Shown here: positions 50,119 to 62,334 of the stretch, piece after piece
Position numbering within the stretch: the stretch's first letter is position 1
Layout: every line of letters begins with the position of its first letter
Assembly (NCBI GenBank): GCA_016758965.1
Contig: JAEPRB010000131.1
Location: forward strand, 1 to 64,000
Reading direction: 5' to 3'
Source: Circinella minor
Lineage: Eukaryota > Mucoromycota > Mucoromycetes > Mucorales > Lichtheimiaceae
Length of the DNA: 64,000 nucleotides
Notes under the pieces: generated by a model
What the model saw: only the letters and a program-made list of their open reading frames with translations
The model's database searches: none
Told to the model about the DNA's origin: nothing
Program-made: the position numbers and the translations under genes

Positions 50119-50454
50119 AAAAAAAAGAAAAAACTAAAGGACAGGTAAACCGAAACTGTAAAACGCGTCATTTTATCTAGTTATGATCACGTGATTTTCT
50201 TTTCTCCATTTTTAGTAACTCCGATATATAGAGGAAGTTCCCTCTTTCCCAGCCAAAATAGTCAAAATTTGGCTGTAACCGACCAACTTTGACAAGCTTC
50301 AACTTTTTTTTAAAACATTTTTACAACTTTTTAAACTTTAACAATTGTTTATAATATGCTTAAAAATGATACTTAAAGTGTGGATTTACAAAATATTGAT
50401 TTGGTGTGAAGCTGAAGCCTCTAGAAATTGATGGGAATCATTGGCGATTACAAG

Positions 50455-53400
50455 TGAAATGCACCATATCTCTTTTTTTTTCTTCTTCTCACTACCAGAC
50501 TACTTTAAAATTGAAACCATAATTCAAAACAAAAAGGCTCAATCTATCTTCTTTTACTATCTCGTTAAAATAATAAAGTAGATTCAATTATGGGATTTAA
50601 AAAAAAACTACATAAATTGTCTGCCAACAACTTATTACAAAATAAAGAAAGGATTTCATTGGTAACGACAGAAAACGAAACGGCACGTTTGAAATTAGCG
50701 CACACATTAGCGGCTCAAAAATCCTCCGTCAACCCAATTCAAAATAAAAAAGCAGTATCAAGAACTACAATTTCAAACAACATGCCACAATTGAAATATT
50801 CGCTTTCACGATCGACTAAATGTGATTTAAGCAGTTCAATAAAACAGAATACCACAAGGCCATCCATAGAAAATTCAGCAAAACTGAAAACAATTATACG
50901 AGGACTTGCAAATAATGATAAACAAGTGGACTTGACGGACATATTTACTAAAAGCGGTATAAAAGATCAGGTGCAAGGTGAATATTTATTTAAAAGAACG
51001 ATCGAAGATCTCGTCACTCAACCTTTAATTCTAAAGCAAGACAATGGGCCAGAGAAATAAAGGGTGATAAATATCGGGTACGTTATTATTATATAAGTTT
51101 CTCTATTATGTTGTTATATATATAGTTTACTCATGTTATTCATTCAATGTCACACGATAGTTCTTTAAGACTAAGAATCTTGAAAATTATCGGGTGCATA
51201 TGGCAATGGAAAAAACTTCGAGAACACGTATGAAGCGCTTTTCTGATGATGAAACCGACCAACTTTCATATTCAAATCAATAATAGGAATTTGGGTTGTG
51301 GCAGTTCTTATATACAGGAACATTACGTCTGAATCCATAATAAAGAAATCTTATAATGAGTTTAAGAGACTTTATGCTCAAAAAGAACTATTGTCAGGTC
51401 AGTCTGTTACTAAATTTTTAAAAAAAAACATTAAGGTTCATAAAGTAAAGATAGAACCGAAGAAAAATTTATCTAAAATAATCATGGGTTATTTATACTA
51501 TTAGCAAAGGCGCATTGCTACAAAAAAAAATCTTTGCTACAACAGAAATGTGTCGTTTCGTGAGTCAATCAGATCACATATTTGGAGATTTCACTTAATG
51601 TTGGTAAGATAATAATAATAATTATAATAAAGATGATTTTTGATATAACAACAGCTTTTATTTTCATATGTACAATATATTATCGCGAGCGTACAATTAG
51701 TACTAAATTATAAAAAATATCTTTTAATTATTGAAGTGTTGATAGGTTCAGCATTTTGTGGACGAATATAAAGAATGGTATAAATGGTATCTCATTTGAT
51801 GATAGTAATAATGACGATGATGTTGCAGTAGAAGCAAGAAGAAATGTTGATGAAATTGAACAAGCAGAAGCACAGGAAGATTGTTATAGTAGTGAGTCTG
51901 AAGGTGACCAAAATACGAACTTTGAATGTTAGGAATTTGAAGATCAAATTGGTAACGACGATTTGGTGAGCTATATTTAACTTAACTAAACATAGAATAT
52001 GTTCGTGAAAATCAATATATGGTTATATATATTTACTTTGTATAAACAGGCTATCAAGAATCCAATTGCACAAACGTGGGTGGAACTTATTAGTATCAAT
52101 TCCTTTACCACGTCTCATCATTACAGGTACTGAAACTAACTATTCACATCAGCACATTATTAGCTTCTTCGTGATTAATAATTTACCACCTTTTAGACTG
52201 GAGCCCCATGGTATTATCCAATGCGGAAAAGGATCAAAAAGATATAATGCTATACCCCGTTTCTTGTATGATCAACTTGAGCTTGAATCACCAAAACCTT
52301 TATTTCACTTCAAGCAAGTATCATCGTACATTGATTATGTGATAACGTCAAGTGAATATGTAATACTTTCGAGCCAAATTCCACATGTGAAAAAAACGGG
52401 GATTTACTGTAAGTAAACTTGTCGCCATATGATTGCTATTGGAATGTTCTTATTAGGTATTGATACCTTAAGCTAATCAATGTACTTTATAGGGTCTTCC
52501 TGGACATGCTTAAATTATTTTCGACAAGCAAATAAACCCACTTACGATTAATGATGAGACAACTAATTTCATCCCTCGGGTCTTATACCAATTGTATGTG
52601 TCTCTCCTCTTTAGCATATATTTGTATTCGAGATTCATAGATAATCTTCTGACCTTCGTTATAATATTCATTATTAAACATATAGTTCGGAATTTATACA
52701 TAACAAGAACCACCAAACTCAAATAAAAAATAGTGAATCAAGTTACTGTTTCGAAGCACTTTGGCCACTCTTACGCTGTGCTCTCCATCCTTCTACAGTA
52801 CCAGCCCTTGCATAGTCTTGAAGGTTCTTGAGGAGATAAGCTTCAATGAGCTTGAAGCATGGCCAACGGATTTGTCAAATGGATCGTTAAAATTAAGACT
52901 CTGGCGGTTCCGTTAAATTTGGAGAATCCTTTGGGAGATTAGCACAACTGCTAGAGCAATATCAAACACAGGCTTAATCGACCTTGATTCTGTTTCAATG
53001 ATCTTGTGACAAATATACTTGTTACTAAATAGCGTGCGACAGATTTAAATGATGTGTGACAAATAAAGTATATTTTATAATCCTTTTTATAATTCTTTTG
53101 AATCCATTCAACTTCAAGCAGGTGTAGTTTTTTCTCATATATTTGGACATATATCATATTATTTTCTAATCTACTCATTTTCATTTCAGCCGTATTTGAG
53201 CTAATACTTTTACTCTTAATCATCATTTTATAAAAATATCACCAGCCCCAATTATATTTTTAACAAACATCCATGATTCCTACTTGATTCATAATTTTAC
53301 CATGATTCTCAACATCACATATATTTCATTGTTTCTTTCCAACAATATCAGACATGTGTATTCATTATGTTTTTAGTATTATCGACTAGGTACAGTAATA

Positions 53401-54473
53401 TTAGCCAGCCTCAGGAGTATAATTCTTAGTCGAGCTTACTCTTTCCTCACTTATTTTCACTTTCAGTTTATGTACTGCATATCAATTCTGAACTAAAAGG
53501 AACCCCATTATAGACTTGGCCTTAGTCAATAGCACTTAACTACGCAAAGAGTCACTTATTTACTCATAACGTATTGTAAAATAAAAAGCCTTTTTTAATC
53601 TTTACTTTTGGGTTGCTCTTTTATTTGATCTATTAATAACAAATGATATTCTCAGCAAATAACCTCATGCAGATTAATTACGTATTATTTGATAAGACGA
53701 GAGTTATATTGTCTGTGCAAACTAATTTTAAGATACCGTGGTCCTCGAGTGATATTTAGGCACGTGCGAAATATAAAATCAAAATTTCCAGAGTTGGTTT
53801 TTTTGTTGCAGATGGCGAGACATCATATGATATACCTAGAAAACAATTTTGCTAGATATTTATAGTAGCTTAGTTAATAATGTATTAAAAGCTTATTCAC
53901 TTTTAAATCAAAACATCATGTAATAGTTTGTACCCCCCCATGTAATGTGTTTCTTCAGAAGAAATAAAATAAACGGTATTGGAGTGCTCAAAAAAGAAAT
54001 AAGACCAGCTCCTAGTATAGCAACATCTTTTCCCCACTCTATGCTATACTTCAGTCAATCATCAGGAATTCAGCAACGAACAAATAACAAATTTCTTCAT
54101 GTATATTCATATATATATATATATATATATATATGATGCCCACTAAGATGCTGTTTTTGACAAAAAATTTTGTTCTTCAATATGTTGCTACGACAGCGAT
54201 AAACGCCATCCTAACTTATTTTAAACTATAAATTAACATCATTTCTCTCCTTCTTGCTATGTGACCTATTCAAATTCTTTTATATAAATCAACAATTACT
54301 ATTGCAATGTAGCATCCCCTTTTCTTTGTCTCGTTAGACATATATCATCTCTCTCTCTCTCTCTCTCTCTCGTGCTATTGTCACTTACAGTAGCAGTAAC
54401 ATCACTTCTATCAAACATGTTATTGTATTTAATAAAACAACACCGGAGTTATAACCAACTCCCATACAAAAAA
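50455..54473 (+). repeat. Dispersed repeat unit, copy B
   Basis: This is the second copy of the unit described at 35487-40197, in the same orientation and about 0.7 kb shorter. It keeps the longest 5' coding exon (50590 onward), which is riddled with stops in copy A. Its right end lies about 245 bp before the ATG of the kelch gene, so its last 300 bp (54170-54473, including a CT repeat at 54351-54372) are now part of that gene's upstream region and are closely matched at 39895-40197. Its left edge near 50455 is blurred by T-rich sequence. Confidence 0.8.
50590..52435 (+). pseudogene. Spliced gene of unknown family in copy B (degenerate)
   Basis: The first exon starts MGFKKKLHKLSANNLLQNKE at 50590. 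It stays open 156 codons through RGLANNDKQVDLTDIFTKSG and EYLFKRTIEDLVTQP. A one-base shift near 51020 then restores the frame seen in copy A (KARQWAREIKGDKYR) before a GTACGT donor at about 51077. Later exons match copy A: HMAMEKTSRTRMKRF (about 51195-51245), KSYNEFKRLYAQKELLSGQS (51346-51405), an acidic exon about 51765-51965 with a TAG at 51930-51932 where copy A has a sense codon, and a final exon from 52051 (NYSHQHIISFFVINNLPPF, FHFKQVSSYIDYVITSSEYV). Each copy has its own disabling changes, so the ancestor was probably a functional multi-exon gene. No known domain is recognised. Confidence 0.55.
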
Positions 54474-54718
54474 AATAGGAAAAAAACCCGTTCTTCCTCG
54501 TGCACAAAAAGTTTATGTAGCATGTATATAAAAAAATATATATACGGGAAAAGGAGGAGTACGAAATTAACGTGTTTTTTTCGATCGTTTCGATTGTTTG
54601 GAGTCTAAAAAAAAATACTATAATTATAATTCATAATCATAATATTCCCCGAAGTAAAATAATAATAAGAAATAATAATAATATTATCTTTGATAGTCGG
54701 TTTTTTTTTTGTTGCTGC

Positions 54719-56945
54719 ATGTCACAGTTTACTTCGTCAAGCACATCCTCGGGTTCAAATCATGCTGCTACCATAAGCACGCGTTTTACCCATAATGACT
54801 TAAACTCTAGTTCTATTTCTACAAGTTCAGCATTTCAACGTGATGATGACAGGTATTAAAATAATTTAATCTTTAAATTATTTTTATTGACATTTCTTAT
54901 TTATATTTTATATACATAACAATCACCTTTACCCCTTCTTTCCCCATTTGAGGGAGAGGGAAAAGATAAAATCTTATTCCAGTTCACTTTTTTTAATGTA
55001 GAGAGAATTATTATTATTTTTAAAGTAGTACCGTATCTGAATTACCGGAATCACCAACGTTGCCTCCGGAAACCAGCCGTGGGGAAGACTTTGGTGACAT
55101 GGCACAGTTACCGAAATCACCAATACGTAATAAACCTGTCGATTTACAACCAATTCCTGCAACTTCTACATTTCAACAACAACCCCATCTCACTTCACCT
55201 TCAGGTAAAAAAAAAAAAAAAAAAAAAAAAGAAAAGTACTTTTTAAATATGTTATTCATAATAATAATTCTTTTATAACATAAAACGTTTTTATTTTTTA
55301 TTTTCCAATAATAATAATAATAATAATAATAGCAACTTATACGTCGTCTACACAACCTATGGAACGTGCACGTTCAGCACAATCCGCTCCTCCTTCTCGA
55401 AGTAGTCATAAACATAATCATAGTCATAGTAACAGTATCAGCAACAAACATATACGACAAGTAGCATCTCATAATACATTACAACCACGACGTTCGAAAC
55501 GTTCTGCAGCTATTCCTGACCATATGGCAGCTGCGCTCGAACTAAGTGCATCACCCAATGTTCCACCTGCTCCGGCAGCAGGTATGTATTGGTCTAGGGC
55601 AGTAACTTATGGCCGTGGTCCATCTCGTCCATTACGTGCTCATACTATTAATTTGATTGGAGAACAGTTATTTGTGTTTGGTGGATGTGATATTAAAACA
55701 TGTTTCAATTCACTTTATGTTCTTGATATGGGTAAGACTTTTATTTTATTTCATTTTAATTTGTTCGAATGATATATATATATATAATCAAAGAGGTATA
55801 GAGAAAGAGGAGTGTTAGGGAAACGAGTGAAATAAAAAGAAATCATGTAAAATGGTTCACGAACTCATTTTGATATTATAGATACCATGACATGGTCGAA
55901 ACCAAAGACTTTAGGTCAAGCTCCACCTCCTTGTCGAGCTCATTCAAGTACACTTGTTGAAAGGGACTTGGGATCTGGAAAACGTGGACATTATCTTTAT
56001 ATCTTTGGTGGTGGAGATGGACCTAATTATTTCAATGATCTTTATGTATTACATACGGATACTTTAACATGGTCAAAACCAAAGTGTGAAGGAACACCTC
56101 CTTCTCCACGACGTGCACATACTACATGTTTATGGGGAGATAGAATTGTTATAGTTGGTGGTGGTGATGGTGCACGGGCTTTATCAGACGTACATATGTT
56201 AGATATTGCTGATCCAGGACGTCCACGATGGACACAAATAAAACCACTTGGTACTCCTCCTATTGCTCGTGGTTATCATACTAGTAATTTGGTCAAGGAT
56301 AAATTGATCGTATATGGCGGTAGTGATGGTCATGAATGTTTTAGTGATGTTCATATTTTGGATTTAGGTAAATAATAAAAAAAGCTTTAACTATTTCTTA
56401 GATGAAAGAGGATACATGTAGTATTAACCTCTTTTTTTTTTTTTTATTGAAATAGCAACCAATCGATGGAATCAAATTGAATTGGATAGAATTGTACCTC
56501 GCTTAGCACATTCTGCAACTCAAGTTGGTAGTTATATTTTTATCATTGGAGGACATGATGGATCTCGTTATTCGAATGATGTATTATTATTAAACCTGGG
56601 TAAGTATTATCAAATCATATATCGACTATTACTTTTCTTTTAAACTAACGATGTGATATATGATATATAGTAACTATGAGTTGGGAACAACGAAAGATTT
56701 ATGGAGGCGCACCAAGTGCACGAGGATATCATGCTGCAGTATTGCACGATTCTAGGTTATATTTGCTTGGTGGTTATGATGGCAAAACAGTCTTTGATGA
56801 TGTTTATATCCTTGGTAAGAGATAGAAATATATAATTAGAAGTATATAAATATAACTTTTATTAATTGTATATATTTATAATATAGAATTATCGGCTTCA
56901 AGTTACCTTCCTCAGATTACAAATTTTGAAATAGACCTCATGTAG
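54719..56945 (+). CDS. Kelch-repeat protein with disordered N-terminus
   Basis: Seven exons (54719-54852, 55026-55204, 55333-55731, 55882-56367, 56456-56599, 56671-56814, 56887-56945) join in phase to 514 aa. The first 180 residues are Ser/Pro/His-rich and basic, probably unstructured. From AGMYWSRAVTYGRGPSRPLR onward there are about six kelch blades with Gly-Gly and spaced aromatic residues: QLFVFGGCD, LYIFGGGDGPNYFNDLYVL, RIVIVGGGDGARALSDVHML, KLIVYGGSDGHECFSDVHIL, YIFIIGGHDGSRYSNDVLLL and RLYLLGGYDGKTVFDDVYIL. These form a beta-propeller used for protein-protein contacts. No BTB, coiled-coil or F-box partner domain is seen, so the role is open; fungal kelch proteins such as Tea1/Kel1 act in cell polarity, but this is shorter and lacks their coiled coil. 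The upstream region is shared with repeat copy B. Confidence 0.92.
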
Positions 56946-56969
56946 ATAGCCCTTTTATATTTTAAAAAA

Positions 56970-57004
<35 letters not shown>

Positions 57005-57670
57005 CCTGATTACTTATAATTCTTCTTTTTTTTTTCTCGTTCTTAATTCTATCTATAACTGTTAATAATAGTCTCGTCACTTTTCTTCCTTATCTCATAA
57101 TATATTATCTCTCACCTTTTTCTTTCTTTATATCTATATTATTGTTTGAAACATTATTTATATTATTGTTATCATTAATGGATTTATTATTATATCATTT
57201 CTTTATTTCAAAATTGGTTATTTTTGATAAATACCAAAATTACGTAAAAAAATAAAAACAAATAAGAAATTTTTCATTAAGTGTGTGTGTATATATGTGA
57301 AACCCCATTTTTAACAATTAATTTACACATAATAAAAAAAGTATGTTAAAAATATTCTCTTAGCTTGATATTTTGTATAATTCGCATTAATTTTTTATAA
57401 CAACTTTTTTCTTTTACTCATTAGAATTCTGAAAAAATTTATATAAAAATGGCAATTCACTAGTACCCAAACACTCTTGTTTGTGAAACATAATTACGTC
57501 GATCTCACGAAACTAGGCCGATCTTTTCTTTTTTGGCGGGATCTTTTCCGAGTTTATTATAATAACTCAGTACTTTTATATTCTCAATCACTCTCTCTCT
57601 CTTTCTCTCTTTTAACTTTCTTAAAACTATAATAGTTTTAATAATATATTAAACACATAATAAAAGAAAC
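56946..57670. promoter_or_regulatory. Intergenic region and epsin promoter
   Basis: The 3' flank of the kelch gene begins with a CA dinucleotide run (56971-57000). AT-rich sequence follows, then the probable epsin promoter with GGCGGGA at 57535 and CT runs at 57590-57612. No gene is seen. Confidence 0.5.
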
Positions 57671-60109
57671 ATGACTGCACGAGGTGTTGCTAGAAGCATG
57701 TAAGTAATATATAAATAATAAGAAGAAAAAAGTTTCTCTTCATCATTACCCTAAGGTTCGACATTATATATATAAATATATAAAGCTAATTCTTTTCTAT
57801 AATGGTGGGTGGTGATGAATAGAAAAAACTATGCCAAAGGATTTTCTGATGCTCAAGTTAAAGTTCGAGAAGCAACTTCTAATGACCCATGGGGACCAAG
57901 TGGTACTATTATGAACGAAATTGCACAACTTACTTATAATGAGTATGTTAAAGAAATAAAATATAAAATAAATAAATTTAATAAGGTTACATTAATTTTA
58001 TTTACTTTTTCTATATTTTAAATAGACATGATTTTATTGAAATTATGGATATGATTGATCGTCGATTAAATGATAAAGGTAAAAATTGGCGACACGTATT
58101 CAAGGTAAATGATTGTTATTATTACATTGTGTGTGTGTGTGTGTGTGTGTAGGATAATAATAAGGAAAGGTTTACTGTGATTATGATGTTTTATTATTGT
58201 TTATTTTTATTTGTATTTATTAATATGCAAACAAAACTAACACATTATATATAACATAACCAAATACAAAAAAAAAATGAAACCAGGCTTTATTAGTATT
58301 GGATTATTGTCTGCATGTTGGTTCGGAGAACGTTGTATTATATGCCAAGGAAAATGTTTACGTTGTCAAGACATTAAAAGAATTTCAACATCTTGATGAT
58401 AATGGTCGTGATGTTGGTGCTAATGGTAACCAAAAAAAAAATCACACTTACTATAAATATAGATCAACAACAACAAAACTTAACTATTATTATTTTTTCT
58501 TTTTTAGTCCGTCAAAAAGCCAAAGATATCACGAGTCTTCTCATGGATGAAGCTAAATTAAAAGAGGAAAGACAGTCTCGTAATTCTATGCGAGACCGCA
58601 TGGCAGGTGTAAATGACTATATGCACGAATCCTTATATGGTCGTGGTTATGATGGTGGTTATGATCCATCTTCTGGTCCAAGATATAATAACAATGATAA
58701 TAACCTTAGGAGGAATGAAGAAGATCAAGAGTTAAAACGAGCTATGGAAGAAAGTCGAAGGATGGCACAAAATAATAATCGTGATATAAATCAAGATGAC
58801 GAGGAACTTGCCAAGGCTATCGAAATGAGCGAACGAGAAGAAAGGGAAAGAGAACAAAAGAAACGAGAAAAATTAGAACGAGAAAATGCAAAGAATCTAT
58901 TGGATGATGATTCAGATTTATTCAAACCCGTTACAGTAGTTCAACAACCACAACAACCACAAATGACAGGCATGACATTCTCAGGAGTACCATTAGGCGC
59001 ACAACAACATAATCCATATCAGTGGAATCAGATGCAAGCTCAAATGACAGGCATGCCACAACAATATACAGGCGTAGCACCATTTCAAACAAATTCTATG
59101 ATGATGCAAAGTCCACAATATACTGGTTACAATACTGCCATGCCAACCGGTTATTCATCACCTATGAATAATATGGCAACAGGAAGTTTACCAAACACTA
59201 TGTCATCTCTTCATACTCAACAACAACAACAATCACCCATGTCATTAAATACACCAAAGCAACAAAAACCAATGATGACAGGTAGCAATAATCCTTTTGG
59301 TCCTGGTGTTAAAACAGTACAGCGTCAAGAATCACCACAAATGGCTACAGCATCACCTTTTAGTATGCAATCACAAAATCCAACACCTATTAATATTCAG
59401 CAGACTGGTTTTGAGCAACAACAACAACAACAACAGCTTGCATCTTCAGCACCAGCTCCACAACCACTACCAATATCATCACAACAATCAGTTGATCCAC
59501 GACATGCAAAATTGAATTCATTACTTGCTAACCGAGAGTAAGTTTTATTTTCTATTTATGTACTTTATAATGATTGGATTTTTTTTCTATACTAATGGGA
59601 TTTGGTTTATGTTTCCTATTTTCGTTTAATAGTGATGGTCAAGATACTTTTGGGAATACGGGTAATCTACGTATACCAATGTAAGTTATAATTGTTAAAA
59701 TAAGGGCTCGGATCAGATAATAGATTTAAAGGAAGAGGGGGAGGGTAGCATCCAAAAAGAAATGTTAACTGATTATCATTTTATAATGCTCGTTTTTGGA
59801 TATTTACGTGATTTATTTATTACTTGTAGTGGTACAGGATTTGCTAGTACTTTGTTACCTGAACCAACCGGAAAATCCAGTAGTACAGGTGATTTACTTA
59901 ATTTAAATAACAATAATAATAATAATCCACCCAGTGGATCATTCTCTCAGGTATATTTTAAATAATGGCATTTTTTGCTTTCAAAAAAAAAAACATTGCT
60001 CATATAGTATTTGTCAAATATTAAACCTCATTTTATACATATATTATAGGCTCATAACCCATTTGCACCACAGTATACAGGTCAACCACAACAAGGATCC
60101 ATCTTTTAA
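57671..60109 (+). CDS. Epsin (ENTH-domain endocytic adaptor)
   Basis: Eight exons (57671-57699, 57823-57942, 58026-58104, 58287-58425, 58508-59537, 59633-59680, 59830-59950, 60050-60109) give 541 aa. The N-terminal ENTH domain (about 1-140) starts MTARGVARSIKNYAKGFSDA and contains KVREATSNDPWGPSG, LDYCLHVGSENVV and VRQKAKDITSLL; it binds PI(4,5)P2. Two ubiquitin-interacting motifs follow (DQELKRAMEESRRMAQ and DEELAKAIEMSEREER). The long tail is rich in Gln, Met and Pro with repeated TGM/YTG segments. It carries two NPF motifs (NNPFGPG and HNPFAPQ) for EH-domain proteins; a clathrin box is not obvious. Epsins link ubiquitinated cargo to clathrin coats and actin at the plasma membrane. A GT microsatellite (58126-58151) sits in intron 3. 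Confidence 0.96.
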
Positions 60110-62334
60110 TTTTTTTTTTTGTTGCTGCTATAATATGTTTTATATAATTTCATTATTTTATTCGACACACAATCACCCCCACTCTCCTTCCTCCCCTGTT
60201 TTTATATCGTGCTTTAGAGTATTGAAAAAAAAATAAGAGTTTGTTATTATTATTATTATTATTATGTACAGTTAAATCTATTATTATTATTTTTAAATGT
60301 CCCGTCCTTTATTTAAATGAAACAAATCTGTTGATATTTGTTGGGATGATAATACTTTCAGATCCAAAAAGAAAATTTAACTGTTTTTCATTAATGAAAT
60401 GTTATTTATTTATAGACACGCTTCTTATAACTTATTTTATTATAGCGAGTCCATAAGTAATGTTATTGTTATATTATCAGCTTTTGGATATAGTCATGAG
60501 TTTTTTTAATAATTCTTGTTAAGAAAATATATGCTAAGTCGAAATAGTTTTTATAGTGAACAATTCTTAGTTCAATGATACTGTGTACCTATATACTATG
60601 TTATGCATTGTGATTGCCAATTATACAGTATTAATAGTATGATTTGAATAAGTATTCTTCAATTTGACAATTCTTATAACTAGACAATTACAGTTTATTT
60701 GAATTTATACTATTCTATATTCTTGTGCCTCCTCAATCTTCAAAAAACCTTGTCGGTTTGGTATCGAGTGATTCGCTATGATAAAATATATATTTTTTTT
60801 TTATTCAGTGTAAAAAAGTTGGGGGTTTAGATATCTTTACACTTGGTCTCACAGGATCTTTCTAATGATGCACAACTAACTTGTGTAAAATAATTCACTA
60901 TTTATGTACAACAAAAGCGTGATCTATATTTAACAATATCATTGTAAGCTGTCTTAGCGATAGTATCAGACGTATTGAAGGCTTCTTTAAGAGAGCAAAT
61001 CTTTACACTCATCGTCCTGAAGAAAAATCTTGCTATCTGGATGTATGTGTCTATGTCATTAGAAAAGGAAAAAAAAAACAAGTTTTGAAATTATGATGTA
61101 ATTATGATGCATATAATTGATCACTTGCTTTTCAAACTTGAACCATTTTTTCCTGTTGGTTTTGATAAGGGATACGTAACTTTCAAGATAATATATGTTA
61201 CTTCTTATTGCTTTATTGACACTATGTATGTATTTTTTTGCTATGATTATCTTTTTTCTTTCTGGTCCTCAGAGTGAGTAGAGCTATAATAATAAATATA
61301 TCAGTGAAATATTGGAGAACCTTTTTATATCTATATTTTTTCCTAATATTATAAATTAAATAAGTCCAATTGTTTGTCTCGTTGCTGTGTAATAAAAGAG
61401 TGATAGAATAATGAACAAAATAAGTCAACCCGAGATTCGGAACAGAAGGTTGAAATAGTCAAGAGGAAAAAGGAAATGATAAATGCCTGCTTTCCGGTCG
61501 TTCGGTTTATATTGTTCTACTTTACTAATACAAAGCTTCAGGTGTTTGCAACTAAAAAAAGCCGAATATAATTTTATTATTGGTCAATATAAATAACGCC
61601 TGGGCTAGAATATCTGCTTTTCAAAGTAACACAACGATAATTATGACATGTTTATTGCATAGATATATTGCACGTGATGATGGATGATGCAACATACACA
61701 ATAATATTTATATGTAATATCAATGCATTTGTGCTTTGTTGACAAAAAAAGATGCTCTGTTTCTATTCATATAACGTTTATTAATGATTTACGCCACGTC
61801 TTTTTAATAATGACTTTATATTACTTCTGCATAAACATTTTTCTCCGTTTTAAAGAAGTTACAGTAATAAAGACTATTTTTTGCACAAATAAAGAAAGAA
61901 ATAATAGGATGTATGGATAGATTATATTCAATTCTTTAGTTTTTTAAAAAGATTGTCCGTAAAGATCTCTAAATCGATTGATATATTTATATCTTCTAGT
62001 CTATAAATCTCACCTGATAAAAAAAAAAAAAGGCACGAGTTAAAAAAAAGATGGCACCCTTATATGGCAACCAATTATAAACTGAATCTGCTCTATTGTT
62101 ATATTAAATTTTATATTATATTTCAGTAACATATCGTATAGAATAGTGTGTGTATATAACAACATAAAACACTAATAATAAAGCAAAGAATAAAAAAATA
62201 TACAATTTATAACATCCAATAAACAAGGTTTTTTTCATGTGTTATATTACAACGAACAAAAATAAATAAATAAATAAACAAGTAGTATTTTAAGAAAAAA
62301 AGAGGAGATGATTACTTCTTTTTAAAAACTACTG
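60110..62334. other. Convergent intergenic region
   Basis: About 2.2 kb between the epsin and SREBP stop codons, AT-rich. One fragment is open on the plus strand (about 60950-61092; IRRIEGFFKRANLYTHRPEE) but has no start or relatives that I can name, and may be debris. No RNA gene was recognised. Confidence 0.5.

Noticed and set aside
58126..58151. GT run, with CA, CT and GA runs elsewhere (56971-57000, 40076-40092, 54351-54372, 19109-19128, 29913-29928)
   Set aside because: Ordinary microsatellites in introns and intergenic DNA; not CRISPR arrays or telomeric repeats.
60950..61092. Open fragment IRRIEGFFKRANLYTHRPEE
   Set aside because: No start codon in a sensible context, no neighbouring exon and no family recognised; too short to call.
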